60,567 bases of DNA, taken from Stagonosporopsis chrysanthemi (lineage: Eukaryota > Ascomycota > Dothideomycetes > Pleosporales > Didymellaceae). The notes beneath the pieces were generated by a model. That model did no database searches. It was not told the origin of the DNA and worked only from the letters and a program-made list of their open reading frames with translations. Shown one piece after another: positions 22,715 through 32,710 of this stretch. The translations under genes and the position numbers were made by a program. Location: positions 1 through 60,567 of the forward strand of contig JAFISE010000184.1 in assembly GCA_022560025.1 (NCBI GenBank), read 5' to 3'. How positions within the stretch are numbered: position 1 is the first letter of the stretch; each line of letters opens with the position of its first letter.

Positions 22715-23669
22715 TCACAGTTCTAAATCAACAACCCACGCCTCGTTCTCAAGCACCCCCTTCTCCCCTTCCATCGCCGCATTCACAGCCAGCGTCTGCT
22801 TGTTCCTCCTCCACTCCTCCACCTCCCCAGGACTCAAACATGCATACCCCTTCCTCCTTGCCTGATTCTTCCCCACCCATTCCCTCGCCAAAGGAACAAT
22901 CGGGTCTCCCTTCTTCTTCTCCTCATCAAACCCCAACCGCTGCGCCCCATATCCACAATGCACATGCCCAAAGCAAAACAACCGGGGCCGCGCGCGCCAC
23001 CGCACGCCGCAGATGCTCACACCCCGCACTGCTGCCGTCGCTGGTGGCGTCGAGAATGTACTGCGCAGGGCCGTGGGCCATTACTATGTCGACATGTTCT
23101 GGGACCCTGGACTGCTCGGTACCGACCTTTCTCGCCCACGGTGGCGTGTCCGAGGCAGCGTTGAATCTGTCTTCGTGCGAGGGATACTGGAAGGCGGACG
23201 AGCCGTACGCCGGGGTGAAGGGCGACGCGTAGATGGTGAAGGACGCGCCCGAGGCGAGGGCGAAGGAATGCGTACCTTCTTTGAGGAACGTGATGCCGTT
23301 TTTGGTAGCAGCAGAGGAGGGATAGGACGATATGAGATTCTGAGCCTTCTGGATTTCAGCGGCTGATCCGCCTTGGAGGGTGCAATATTAATCGTCCAGA
23401 TATATTTCGTGGTTGCCGGCGATGACTAGGCGTAGCTCGGCGGGGATTTTCCCCAGGCTGACGAGAGCGGCAGAGATGGACTCAGGGGTGCCGTTTTCTG
23501 TCATATCGCCACAGTGCAGCAGTACGTCGCATGCTGGAAGTGTGCTAGGGAGTTTTAAGTCGTGTGTATCGGACAAGATGAGAAAGCGGGTGGACTTTGT
23601 AGTGCGTCCTTTCTTCACTGCCGGACAGGAAGTGGGAGAAGGCGAGCAGGGACGCTTCAAGGTAGACAT
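22715..23669 (-). pseudogene. Calcineurin-like metallophosphoesterase, disrupted
   Basis: The minus strand from 23669 reads MSTLKRPC... and carries the full set of metal-ligand motifs of a small fungal metallophosphoesterase. These are ILSDTHDL (D-x-H), LHCGDMTENG (GD), IAGNHEIYLD (GNHE), MAHGPAQYILD (H) and CFGHVHCGYGAQ (GHxH). Two lesions interrupt it. An in-frame TAA at 23387-23389 follows GNHEIYLDD, while the same frame continues with conserved-looking YCTLQGGSAAEIQKAQ. Then, at about 22993-23003 in a GCGCGCGCGG run, the frame changes between CEHLRRAVARA and RPRLFCFGHVH, as from loss of 2 bp or gain of 1. No intron fits either site. Relatives of this family act in the cytosol on phosphodiesters of unknown identity. 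Sequencing error could explain one lesion in a GC dinucleotide run but less easily both. Confidence 0.75.
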
Positions 23670-24059
23670 TGTCATAAATTTAACATGTGTAAGTGAGCAC
23701 AGAAGAAGGACCATTCATCCTTTATGGAGAGAATATTGTCATCAAACCTTGGTTCGACCAGTTCGGGTTCCACTAAGAGTGCATATGTCTGTAGAAGTAT
23801 TTTACAGTCTGTTCCATGGTACGGACAGTTCAAGGCCAGATCTCTGGCTTCGATGCCCTCAACATGCTAAAGCACCTTTCGGTCCGACAAATTCCAGTGC
23901 CCATAACAAGCAATGCCAATACCGTAATCGACAAGCAACAAGCGCTGAATAGTTGCAAAACTGTATGCCCCGCGCGGCAAAGACCCTGAGCCGTCTAGCC
24001 CGTGCAACGACTTGTGAGGCCCAGCTTCTGAAAAAGGTCCCACACACCTGTATCCTGTC

Positions 24060-24526
24060 TCAACAAAACCATCCCTCACAACCCCCCCTTCCATAGTCCG
24101 GCTTCCTACTCGGATGCCTCCCCCCCAGCAGCTCAAACACATATATGGCGACAAACACCGCCCACGCAAACGACCCAATCACAATCAACACTCCGCCCCA
24201 GTACGGTACCGTGCGGTGTGCAATGATGAGGCGTCCATGGCCGCTGATGCTCGGCGGGATGATGCGGCGCCCGTGCGGGTGCGAGTACGTATACGGCAGC
24301 AACGGGGCTGTGAAGGGGGGGTCGGTGGGTGAGACCTCGATTGCGGAGTCGTGGGGGCTGGGCGAGGAGGAGGTGGTGCCGTAGGAGATAGGGATGAAGT
24401 GGCTTTTGGGGAGCGGTGAGTGCGACGCGGAGGAGGAGGAGGAGTGCTGGGGGCTGGGGTTAGCTGTGTTGCAGCAAAGGGGTGGGGGAAGATGGGAAGA
24501 TAGGAGCAATGTACCTCTTCAGCCAT
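24060..24526 (-). CDS. Small single-pass membrane protein, uncharacterised
   Basis: Proposed exons are 24526-24515 (MAEE) and 24446-24060, giving 132 aa. The Ser/Pro-rich N-terminal half (HSSSSSASHSPLPKS) precedes a hydrophobic segment of about 25 residues beginning VPYWGGVLIVIGSFAWAVF and ending before ELLGGRHPSRK, consistent with one transmembrane helix with a short basic C-terminus. The intron GTACAT...CCCCCAG is inferred because it joins the short start exon to this frame. Other acceptors (CACAG) would give a proline-rich tail with no membrane segment. No family recognised. Confidence 0.5.
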
Positions 24527-25351
24527 GACTGTCTGGGAGCATAGCGACGCGGTGGTGCGCGAGGGGGGTGCAGAGGTTCTATACTATCGGTGGATACATG
24601 GGCGTCGTGACAGGTCTTGGTAAGCCTGTGCCCAGAGGAGCCGCGCGCTCAGCCTCGTTTCTGGTCCTGGGATGACCCGGCAGTGTAGATCGCACGCCGG
24701 GCTCGGTGCGTCGGGCGTTATTTTGCTTTTTTCATGCTGTCTGGCTTTTGGTCCAGCAGGATCCGTAATTCGACATGCGTGCTGTAATTGAATCGTTAAC
24801 TCTCCCCGGATCCTCCACTGCGCGGGAACTAAAGGATGGCAGCTAACTGTGTTTATATTAGCATCTCCGTGTACTAATGTTCCGCGGCCCGCCAAATGCA
24901 TCCACACTTATTGCTCCGGTGTGCCAAAGCGACTGCTTGTTGCTGTAATTACAACTTATTCTCCGATGAGAATCCTTCAAGCAGTCAAAACATATTTAAC
25001 CTTAGCGTATACGGTAAGCGTTGAGAGCTTAATAATATTCACATCGCGACACTCTGCATTCGTTGGACGGGGACACTTTGTGAAGATTCTTCAATTGGAA
25101 TTACTACTGCCTTCGCATAATAAGGCGAGGACATAATGGATTGACGACCGCTACGTAAATCGCTGTCAGGTTACTACTCACTTCCGATTGAACCAAGCCA
25201 AACTCAGGGAGGGTCTTCAGAATAACGAGCGAGCGTAAGAATAAGCAGTCTCAATGTGATGCCGAGATGGCTTTTACAAACACGGACGTCGCCCATGCCA
25301 TCTATTATACATGATGGATTACAATGTCGATTCGATCATTCGATCATTCGA
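24527..25351. other. Intergenic, no gene recognised
   Basis: About 0.8 kb, more AT-rich toward its right end (24840-25300). It holds no convincing open frame. It ends in an (ATTCGATC)n run at about 25329-25359 that overlaps the stop codon of the RSM22 gene. Confidence 0.55.
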
Positions 25352-25359
25352 TCATTCGA
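25329..25359. repeat. (ATTCGATC)n short tandem repeat
   Basis: About three and a half 8-bp units (TTCGATCA register), perfect, ending at the 3' end of the RSM22 coding region. The last codons and the TGA of that gene lie in the repeat. Confidence 0.85.
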
Positions 25360-27775
25360 ATGAGTCGACAGCCTTCTTCCTCCCCTTCCTACCGCCACTT
25401 CCCCTGATCTTCCTATCCTTGTTGTACCGCCCATCACGGTCCCCAAACTTCTTTCCACCAGCGGTGACTCTATCCTCGCCAACATCCACAGCCTTGCCAT
25501 CCTTCTCGCCTACCCCAATCTCAATCGTGACCTTCTTCGGCTTCTTGACCCTGCGTCCCTTGCGGTCATACTCCTCGTTTGGCTTACCAAGGCGTACCGA
25601 CCTCGGGATTCTGGTTTTTGCTCCCAGCGCCCACAGATCGCCCCAGCGCGACTTCTTCGCGTCCCGGAACGCCTGCCGACTGAACGACCGTGGCACTGTC
25701 CAGCGCTCCAGCGTCCCAGCAGGCGTGCACACATCGATGATTATGTGGCCTCTACGCTTGAGCGCAGGCAGAATCAACCGCGGCAGCGACAGTGGATTGA
25801 CGTGCTCCGAGGTGATTAGGTCAGGGTTCTCTGGGTCCGCAGGGTTCTCCATCCATTCGTGGCCCGCGAATGCGGCGTCGGTGCTCGCTTTGTCCTGCTG
25901 CACGCCACGGCCCACAAGATCGTGCTCGGGCAGACGCTGGTCCCGCCCCCGTTGTACGGCGAGATAGCTGAACTGCACGTCCTCGTGGTTCTTGTCCTTG
26001 GCATTTAAAATGCGCTGCAGGTACGGCGGGCGGATGTACCGCTGCGAGAAGAAGCAAAAGTCCTTCCTCCCAGGGCTCTTACCCGGGGTAGTGTACATGG
26101 GACAGGGTGCGTGGTTCGTGCAGGGCGCGATGATCATGCCTGTGTCTTTGGCTCGGAAGCGCGTGTCTGCTTCCGGCTGGGAGATTTGTTCTTCCAGCGG
26201 GGTTTCGGTTGTGGTGCTGTGTGGAGAGGAGATGTGACGGTCTAATAGCATTTGTCGTGCTCCTGCAACTACCTCGAAGCCTCGAGGCAAGCCCTTCTCA
26301 ATAAGGATCAACACACCACCAGAGGGATTGAGGAGAGACCAGTATTTGGAGACTTGGTCTTTGCGCAAGTAGTCTTGCTTCAGTGGCCAGAGGGTGTGCG
26401 GGGCGATGATGACGTCGTATACCTTGCGCGGCTGCGAGGTGTTGGCTTCTTCTGCGGGGGTGACATGCTCGGGGAGGCGGGGAATGAAGGTTGTGTTCTC
26501 AAGAAGGCGGCTCGCGCGATGGCGTAGGGTATCGGAGCCGACGAGGACGGTGGCCTTGCCCTTTGGTACTGATTTTGCGGTTGAATCTGCCGACTGTGTG
26601 TCTCTTGCCGTTTGATCTTGTGGCGTAGATTCTGCTGAGGCCTCTTGCCTGCTGTCCCATTCAGCCTTCAAGATCTCTTGCCATGCGAGCACGCCAACGC
26701 CGCCAGAACCAGCATCCAGGATTGTCCCGCCTTTCTTAGCCAGCATATTTTCCATCCACGGTGTGCCGAGACGTCTTCGAACCTCAACAAGGGCGCTCAT
26801 GACACTCGCATATGTTCCTGGCTGCACGGCAGCCATGTATGCGTCTGCCTCGATGTTGCCCATCTCTGCTTGCGATGGGTCAAGGGTGATGGCTTTCTGT
26901 TCCTTGCCTAGTCTCGCTGGCGCTGTACTTGCGGAATTAGGTAGTCCTTGTCCACCAAAAACACGATTCGCCGACTCTGTAAGGTGCTTGTGGTTTGCGC
27001 GGGTAAGGAGTTGTGCGGTGGGGTCAACAAGTGTGTCTTTGGGGAGGAAGACAGTTGCCGGCGACGGCTTGAAGCGACCAGCGACGGTAAGGGGATGTGC
27101 GCGCATGAAGTCCTCCTCCTCTACGTCTTCGTCCTCCCATTCTTCAGCTTCCCCGTGCTGAATGCGACTGGACTCGTATACATTCTGGTGGAATGTCTCG
27201 GCCTGCTGTTCTCGGCGTTCCTCCCACTCCTCTGGTGTCATTGAATCCTCGTCCTCTACCAGATCGGTCTCCTGCACCTCCGTCTCTTCATACAAGTCGA
27301 TCTCCTCAAGATTACCATCTTCTCCTCTCTTCAAAAGCACCGTCGAGCCATCTGGTTGCTCCTCTACGATGATCTCCTCTGGTTGTTGGTTGGTCTGTAG
27401 TAGCTCCTCCGCCGTGTCGACAAATATAGGCGGTCCGTACAGTCTCTCGTAGAGTGTAAACTCCTCGGCGCTCAAATGATCCCGTGGCAAAAAGTCGCGA
27501 AACTGCTGTCTTGCTTTCCGTACATTGACCTCAATGTTCAACTTGTGCACCGCCGGGTCCGAGGACGGCTCTTCTGAGCTAGTGGCTTGGTCGGGGGTTT
27601 GCTGTTGTCGTCGTAGGAGCGTGGTCGAGAGCGATCGTTGTTGCGCGAACGAGTGCGCTTGCGCCGGTCGCAGTGCGAGTGCCGATTGCGGTAATCGTGC
27701 GTTACGCGCTCGTGTGATTGCGAGATTGAGGCGACATGATGCGCAAACCGACTGCAGTCCCCTTGCTTTCAGCAT
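25352..27775 (-). CDS. RSM22: Mitoribosome assembly factor RSM22 (METTL17-like methyltransferase fold)
   Basis: One exon of 807 aa. RSM22/METTL17 binds the assembling small mitoribosomal subunit. Seen are a basic targeting-type N-terminus (MLKARGLQSVCASCRLNLA), a long acidic charged insert at about 130-240, a SAM-fold motif I (ILDAGSGGVGVLAW) and VYDVIIAPHTLWPL. There is also a cysteine cluster, APCTNHAPCPMY followed by DFCFFSQRY, matching the iron-sulfur ligands described for METTL17/Rsm22. The C-terminus is a basic tail with GRYNKDRKIRGSGGRKGRKK. I chose the ATG at 27775 rather than the in-frame one at 27922 because the presequence-like peptide begins there and the extra 49 residues look unconserved. 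A Glu/Asp-rich stretch and a ~50-residue Ser/Thr insertion after motif I make the protein longer than yeast Rsm22 (628 aa). Confidence 0.93.
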   Translation of the reverse strand: MLKARGLQSVCASCRLNLAITRARNARLPQSALALRPAQAHSFAQQRSLSTTLLRRQQQTPDQATSSEEPSSDPAVHKLNIEVNVRKARQQFRDFLPRDHLSAEEFTLYERLYGPPIFVDTAEELLQTNQQPEEIIVEEQPDGSTVLLKRGEDGNLEEIDLYEETEVQETDLVEDEDSMTPEEWEERREQQAETFHQNVYESSRIQHGEAEEWEDEDVEEEDFMRAHPLTVAGRFKPSPATVFLPKDTLVDPTAQLLTRANHKHLTESANRVFGGQGLPNSASTAPARLGKEQKAITLDPSQAEMGNIEADAYMAAVQPGTYASVMSALVEVRRRLGTPWMENMLAKKGGTILDAGSGGVGVLAWQEILKAEWDSRQEASAESTPQDQTARDTQSADSTAKSVPKGKATVLVGSDTLRHRASRLLENTTFIPRLPEHVTPAEEANTSQPRKVYDVIIAPHTLWPLKQDYLRKDQVSKYWSLLNPSGGVLILIEKGLPRGFEVVAGARQMLLDRHISSPHSTTTETPLEEQISQPEADTRFRAKDTGMIIAPCTNHAPCPMYTTPGKSPGRKDFCFFSQRYIRPPYLQRILNAKDKNHEDVQFSYLAVQRGRDQRLPEHDLVGRGVQQDKASTDAAFAGHEWMENPADPENPDLITSEHVNPLSLPRLILPALKRRGHIIIDVCTPAGTLERWTVPRSFSRQAFRDAKKSRWGDLWALGAKTRIPRSVRLGKPNEEYDRKGRRVKKPKKVTIEIGVGEKDGKAVDVGEDRVTAGGKKFGDRDGRYNKDRKIRGSGGRKGRKKAVDSFE

Positions 27776-28475
27776 AATGGCGTAATGAGGTCTGGCAGTG
27801 TCAAACACATCAAGCTCGCTCACGGAGGAGAGAAAGTTCGCCGCATTCACTGCCAGGGTCCACGTTAGATCGCGTTGTTGACCAATCATAGCAAGCGTGT
27901 TGCAGAGGCACTGTCTCCACAACTTCCATCTTCGAGTTACATAGCTATTCTGTTTCCTTAATTCCAGCTTTCCCTTGGATCGCTGGTGCGCTTGGTATGC
28001 TCAACTTAACTACATAAGAACCTCTTGATATTTTTCTGATGGTTGCGTACGGATCCCGACCTCCGCGCGGGTAATGCACCTTGAGGATGCCATAGACCAA
28101 GCACGAGTGGGTACTTGACGTGATGTCTGTGACCAGCTGTCTGACCAAAAGACGTGCCCATATGCAGGTTTTGCGCGCCAGTGCTTGCTGATCTTTGCTG
28201 ACTGCCACTTATCGGCATGTGTGCATCCGGAGATATGAAGTGCTCCACCCCGCTATGTACCATCGTCCTCAGCTGTACTCTGCACTCTTCCCTATCAACC
28301 AGCAAATATAGGTCCAACGTGATCTCTTTCTCAAGCTTCGAGGTATTGAAGGTCACTGTGTGCAACAGCATTGGCATTCAAGGAACCATCAGTGTCCAAG
28401 TCAAGAATACCCAGGTGGCGTACTTTCTCCGACCTATTTTCCCACATCTCACTATCACACTCCCTGAACCTCAAT
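27776..28475. promoter_or_regulatory. Divergent spacer between RSM22 and FAD oxidase
   Basis: 700 bp between two divergent starts, with no gene recognised. Frames crossing it (for example 28006-28377 minus) lack any motif. Confidence 0.45.
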
Positions 28476-30052
28476 ATGGGCTCGATCACAGAGAATTTCG
28501 ACTATACGTCACTTAAAGAGCTATTGAAGGACACAAAGGCCGATATTCTCACTCCTGGCGACGGCCAGAAATACGAGGACATTATCCAAAGGTGGAGCGA
28601 GAGTTGCGTCAAAAGAGCTGTATGTAGGCTCAATTCATCGGGGCTGCTGTTATCCCACACCAAAATTAAGCCTCATTGTCAAAAGATCACACGCGCTGAC
28701 TTCCAATCAGTCTGCAGTCGTGGCGGTCCGGTCCCCATCCGACGTCTCAGCAACTCTCGAGCAGGTCCGTAAGCACAAACTCCCATTTACTGTCCGAGGA
28801 GGAGGGCACTCCACATCTGGCGCTGCATCCATAGAGAATGGTCTTGTCATCGACCTCTCCAAAATGAGGGGCGTCACCGTCGACCCTGAAGCCCGCACCA
28901 TCACCGCAGAAGGCGGCACCATCTGGGAAGACGTCGACAACGCCGCCGCCAAACACGGACTCGCAACCGTAGGCGGCACTGTGAACCACACTGGCGTCGG
29001 CGGCCTGACCCTCGGCGGCGGCTACGGCTACCTAACCGGCAAGTACGGCCTCACAATCGACAACCTGCTGTCCGTCGAAGTGGTCCTCGCATCGGGCGAA
29101 GCCGTCACAGCCTCCAGCACCTCCAACACAGACCTCTTCTGGGCGATCCGCGGCGCAGGCCAAAACTTCGGCGTCGTGACCAAATTCACCTTCCAGTGCT
29201 ATCCGCAGGAACACCCCGTCTTCGCAGGCCCGCTCGTCTTCCCGCCCACAGCACTGCCGCAAATCGTGCAGTTCCTGAACAAATTCCACAACACCAACGA
29301 CGGCAACCAGGCCATTGTCGTCGCGTTCAGTAGCCCCCCTCCGCAAAACGCGCCAGTCATTCTGACGCAGCTGTTTCACAACGGCACGGAGGAGGAGGGC
29401 AAAGCCATCTTCGCGGACCTGTTTGCGCTCAACCCCCTCGCGAACATGAGCGGCATGGTGCCGTACCAGGTGCTGAACAGCCTGCTCAACGTGTCCGCGG
29501 GGTTCGACGGGCGCAAGCTGTTCGGCGGCGGGGCGTTCAAGTTGCCGCTCGACCCTGCGTTTGTCGAGGGCGTGTACCGCGAGTTCCAGGCGTTTGTCGA
29601 GAGCAAGGAGAACCACGCGGTTGCGCAAAGTATGATGCTGTGGGAAGTCGTGCCGTACAAGAAGGTGATGGAGGTGGGGAATGGGGAGATGAGTTTTGCA
29701 AATCGCGGGGATTACTATAATGTTGCGACTATGTTTAAGTGGTGAGTATACCCCTGATGGATGCGGGAAGACTGTTGCTGATGTGATACGCAGGTTCGAT
29801 CCATCTCTCGACACTGAGATGCGCTCCTTCTCGCGCTCGCTGCTCAAGAAGGCGTCTGAGACGGCGGCGAGTAGATCCAAGGATGGCGGCGTGGGTCAGT
29901 ATGGGAACTACGCCAGTGAGGATGTCGCGGCAAACGACATCTTTGGTGAGAATGTGAGGCGCCTAGAAGATTTGAAGCAGAAGTACGACCCCGACAATCT
30001 ATTCAGCCACGGCACGAAGCTCACACCACGGCCATTGGTAGTGGTAAACTAG
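28476..30052 (+). CDS. BBE-type FAD-linked oxidoreductase
   Basis: Three exons, 28476-28619, 28711-29741 and 29794-30052, encode 477 aa. It is a flavoprotein of the vanillyl-alcohol-oxidase/PCMH fold with a berberine-bridge-enzyme C-terminus. The FAD-binding part shows VRGGGHSTSG, whose His is the covalent 8-alpha attachment site, and GVGGLTLGGGYGYLTGKYGL. The C-terminus has the BBE motif YGNYAS...RLEDLKQKYDPDNLF. At the place where two-link enzymes have a Cys before VGxGG the sequence is NHTGVGG, so only the His link is expected. There is no signal peptide (MGSITENFDYTSL), unlike the secreted sugar oxidases, so a cytosolic or secondary-metabolite role is possible. No biosynthetic backbone gene lies nearby. 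Substrate unknown. Confidence 0.93.
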
Positions 30053-30250
30053 ACCTGTACCATCATGCCGATCTTGCGGCAAGATTGTGCTTCAGTAGCA
30101 AATTCCAACATACTGGTATCTTGACAAAAATACTGCTTTCGAACCATCCCTTCGTTGTGACGAGTCTCTGCAAGCATCAGGACTCGCCAGCTTGCCTCAT
30201 AAAAACCCATATCATCAGCCGTTCATGCCCTCGTGCCCCCAAACCCCCCT

Positions 30251-30798
30251 CTAAACATCCTTCATCAACTCCTCCAACTCCTCATCCTCATCCCACCCGC
30301 CGCCGCCCCTCCGATTGACCACAATCTTACTCTCCTCCTTCTCGTTCTGCTCCGCCACCGCGCCGAGAATATCCTTCAACTGGTCCTCGCTGACCTTCTG
30401 TCTGATCTGGCCCGTGCGCGCGAGCATAATAAGGCGGTTCTCAATGTCCGTGGCGCGGCTCTCCTTGACGAGGCGGATGCGGCCCAAGCGGTCGGCGGCG
30501 TCGGGGGTGAGGATCTGGGAGAGGATGTGCTGGCGTTGGTCCGCTGAGTGGTGTTAGAGAGAATGCGGTTTAGAGGGTGCGTTTGCTGGAGGAGAAGAAG
30601 AAGAAGGGGGAGGGAGAAGTACATTCTTGTTGGCTGTGGTGCGTCAGTTATGGCGCGTTAGGGTGGGGAGGGCGTGGGTAGGTACCGCCGCTGTTCTTGC
30701 TCTGAGCCGTCGCCGCCGGGGCTGCCACGGCCGCCGGATTGCTGTTGTAGCTGCTGGAGGCGCGCTTGCCTGATTTGCTCGAGGTCTGCGTCGGACAT
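30251..30798 (-). CDS. PDCD5: PDCD5-family DNA/protein-binding protein
   Basis: Three exons, 30798-30686, an 11-nt exon 30633-30623, and 30543-30251, encode 138 aa, as expected for the family (yeast Ymr074c/Sdd2, human PDCD5). Seen are the N-terminal MSDADLEQIRQARLQQLQQQ helix, a disordered Gly/Gln linker, and the core HILSQILTPDAADRLGRIRLVK...IMLARTGQI...VSEDQLKDIL. The tail is basic then acidic (RRGGGGWDEDEELEELM). PDCD5 proteins are small nuclear and cytosolic factors; in animals they bind TIP60 and the chaperonin CCT. The tiny exon (CCAACAAGAAT) has perfect AG and GT flanks and restores the frame on both sides, giving EQRRQQESDQRQHI across the junctions. Confidence 0.88.
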
Positions 30799-31117
30799 GG
30801 TGGGCGGGTGGGGTGTGTTTGTTGTGGGTTTGAGTTGGTAGAAAAGTGATGCGGGGAAGTGAGAGGGCTCGGAGGTCCGAGATGGGTGGGGCGCGATTTC
30901 ACAAAGTATAGTCAAGATCAGAAAGTGCTGTCAAACAAGCATGACTTGTAAATGGCAATTTTTTGCTTGTGTATTATGAGTACTGTTTTCATCATGGTCG
31001 TTGGTACGAAAGAACTCTGTGCAACTATAAACTATTGAGTTGAGTTGTGTCTTTACGATAACGTGGTCAGCAAATCGTAAAAAGACAGCGTACTTTACGG
31101 TCCCATACCATGCAACA

Positions 31118-32710
31118 TTACCCCCGATCATCAGGCCTCGGTTCGACGTTCGACTACCATAGTCAGCGGATGTAAACATGTCACCAAGCAATCTACCACT
31201 CACCTGATTGCCGTTGTAGAACTGCTGACTTCGCGGTTCCCTTGACCTCTGATCAGCGAGCGTGCGCACTCTGATACCTGCCTGATCTTCCCTCTCCGAC
31301 CGTTGATTCCCTGGTTGCCCTCCACCTGCGCTCTCACCACCCACTACTTGCCCTTGACTAGGCTGCGGCGCCGACCCCGTCCCCAGGAACGACCCCAGTA
31401 TACCTCCAGCATACCCAACAGTCGAAGACAGCAGCCCAAAGGCTCCGCTGATAATCCCTGAGCTCGTGCCCGCAAGCAGATTCGTCCCGCTCCCTCCGTA
31501 CGCATCCGCGTACCCCTTCACTGGAACAAGGACTAAGGTGGCGCTGGGCGCTAGATCGATGTCACCGAGCGTCTGGTTCTCGTCACCAGCGGAGAGCTCG
31601 CGGCTCGGTTGGGGTGCGAGGATATGGCGGAAGAAGTAGGGTGGTAGGGCGCGGTTCTGCACATTCGGATCGGCCGGGTCGAGTTTAATGAACTCGGCAT
31701 CGATCCACTTGCGGACTTCGTTCTCGAGGGTTGCGGTACGTGGGAAAGCAGAGCGAATAGTGCGGCCGTCGAAGAGGCGGATGTTGAGGTGGACGGTTTG
31801 TGCTTGGGAGCCACGAGTCGAGGGATTTGTTCGAGGTGGAGTCGCGGTGTCTGCTGTCCGTTCTTGTTCGCGCTCGGCTTTCCGTGCTTCGGCTTGCGCT
31901 TTGCGTTCGGCTTTGTCTTGTTCTATGCGTGCTTTGATGCGTGCTAGTTCTTCGGCGTCCTCCCTTTTCTTCTTCTGTAGGGCAGCACGGGCAGCTTGTT
32001 GTGCGGAGTTTGTTGTGGCGGATGACGCAGCGAGTCCGGCTTGTGGAGCAGCATCGGCGCGCTGTTTGCCTTTGGCAGTCGAAGTGGTAGGGGCAGTCGT
32101 TCGCACAGGTGTGGGTGCAGGCGGTGGTAATGAAGATGATGGCAACGCAACAGGTGCCGGCGCCGGTGTTGAGATCGCTGCAGGCTCGTCGTCGCCGTAC
32201 AAATCATCCTCTGCCTCTGATGCGCTTGTTTGCGCCGGCGCTGACCCAGGAATAGATGCAGCTCCCAGGACCTTTCGTACCGCGTTCACAAACTCTTCTT
32301 GACCGACATCGCTCCCAAGCTGTAACTGCAGCTTTCCGTTGTGAATGACGACTAGCGTAGGTGCGCTCTCGATCTTGCAAAACGCGGCGAGGAATCCAGC
32401 TTCGGTCGATCCGCTCTCCAGGCGCAGGAGGATGGCTTTCTGTTCGAGCAGATTTGATAGCTGGTACAGTCAGATCTTGCTCTTGGAGTTGCAAGCGCGT
32501 GCATGTGCGACCAAGCTCTTGAGTACATACCCAGCCGCTCTTCAGCCATTCGTCCTCCCATTGCTTACTTGTTGCGCCATCGTCTGGGTAGCCGGTCAGT
32601 GACAATCATGATTGGCAATCTGCGCGCGCACCTCGAATGAAGCAGGCCACGAGCTTCTGCTGCTGGATAGCCTGGCTAATACCGCTCTGTAAGGTGCCTT
32701 CGTAGAACAT
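31118..32710 (-). CDS. UBX-domain protein with N-terminal thioredoxin-like (UAS) domain
   Basis: Four exons, 32710-32632, 32583-32531, 32460-31204 and 31153-31118, encode 474 aa. The N-terminus MFYEGTLQSGISQAIQQQKL with ILLRLESGSTEAGFLAAF and APTLVVIHNGKL is the thioredoxin-fold part seen in UBXN4/erasin-like proteins. Then come a Pro/Ala-rich linker, a charged coiled coil (KKKREDAEELARIKARIEQ), and the UBX domain (VHLNIRLFDGRTIRSAFPRTATLENEVRKWID...PPYFF...TLGDIDLAPSATLVLVP), which binds the Cdc48/p97 ATPase. A hydrophobic glycine-rich stretch near 350 (GIISGAFGLLSSTVGYAGGI) may insert in or lie on the ER membrane, as in erasin. The last exon is 12 codons (SNVEPRPDDRG), close to the usual end of the family. 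Likely role: ER-associated degradation with Cdc48. Confidence 0.9.

Noticed and set aside
22840..23366. Plus-strand open frames opposite the phosphoesterase
   Set aside because: Antisense to a clearly homologous, though broken, gene. The minus strand carries all five metal-binding motifs.
29032..29880. Minus-strand open frame of 282 codons opposite the FAD oxidase
   Set aside because: Composition is typical of an antisense frame and it runs through the intron of the real gene without any matching splice logic.
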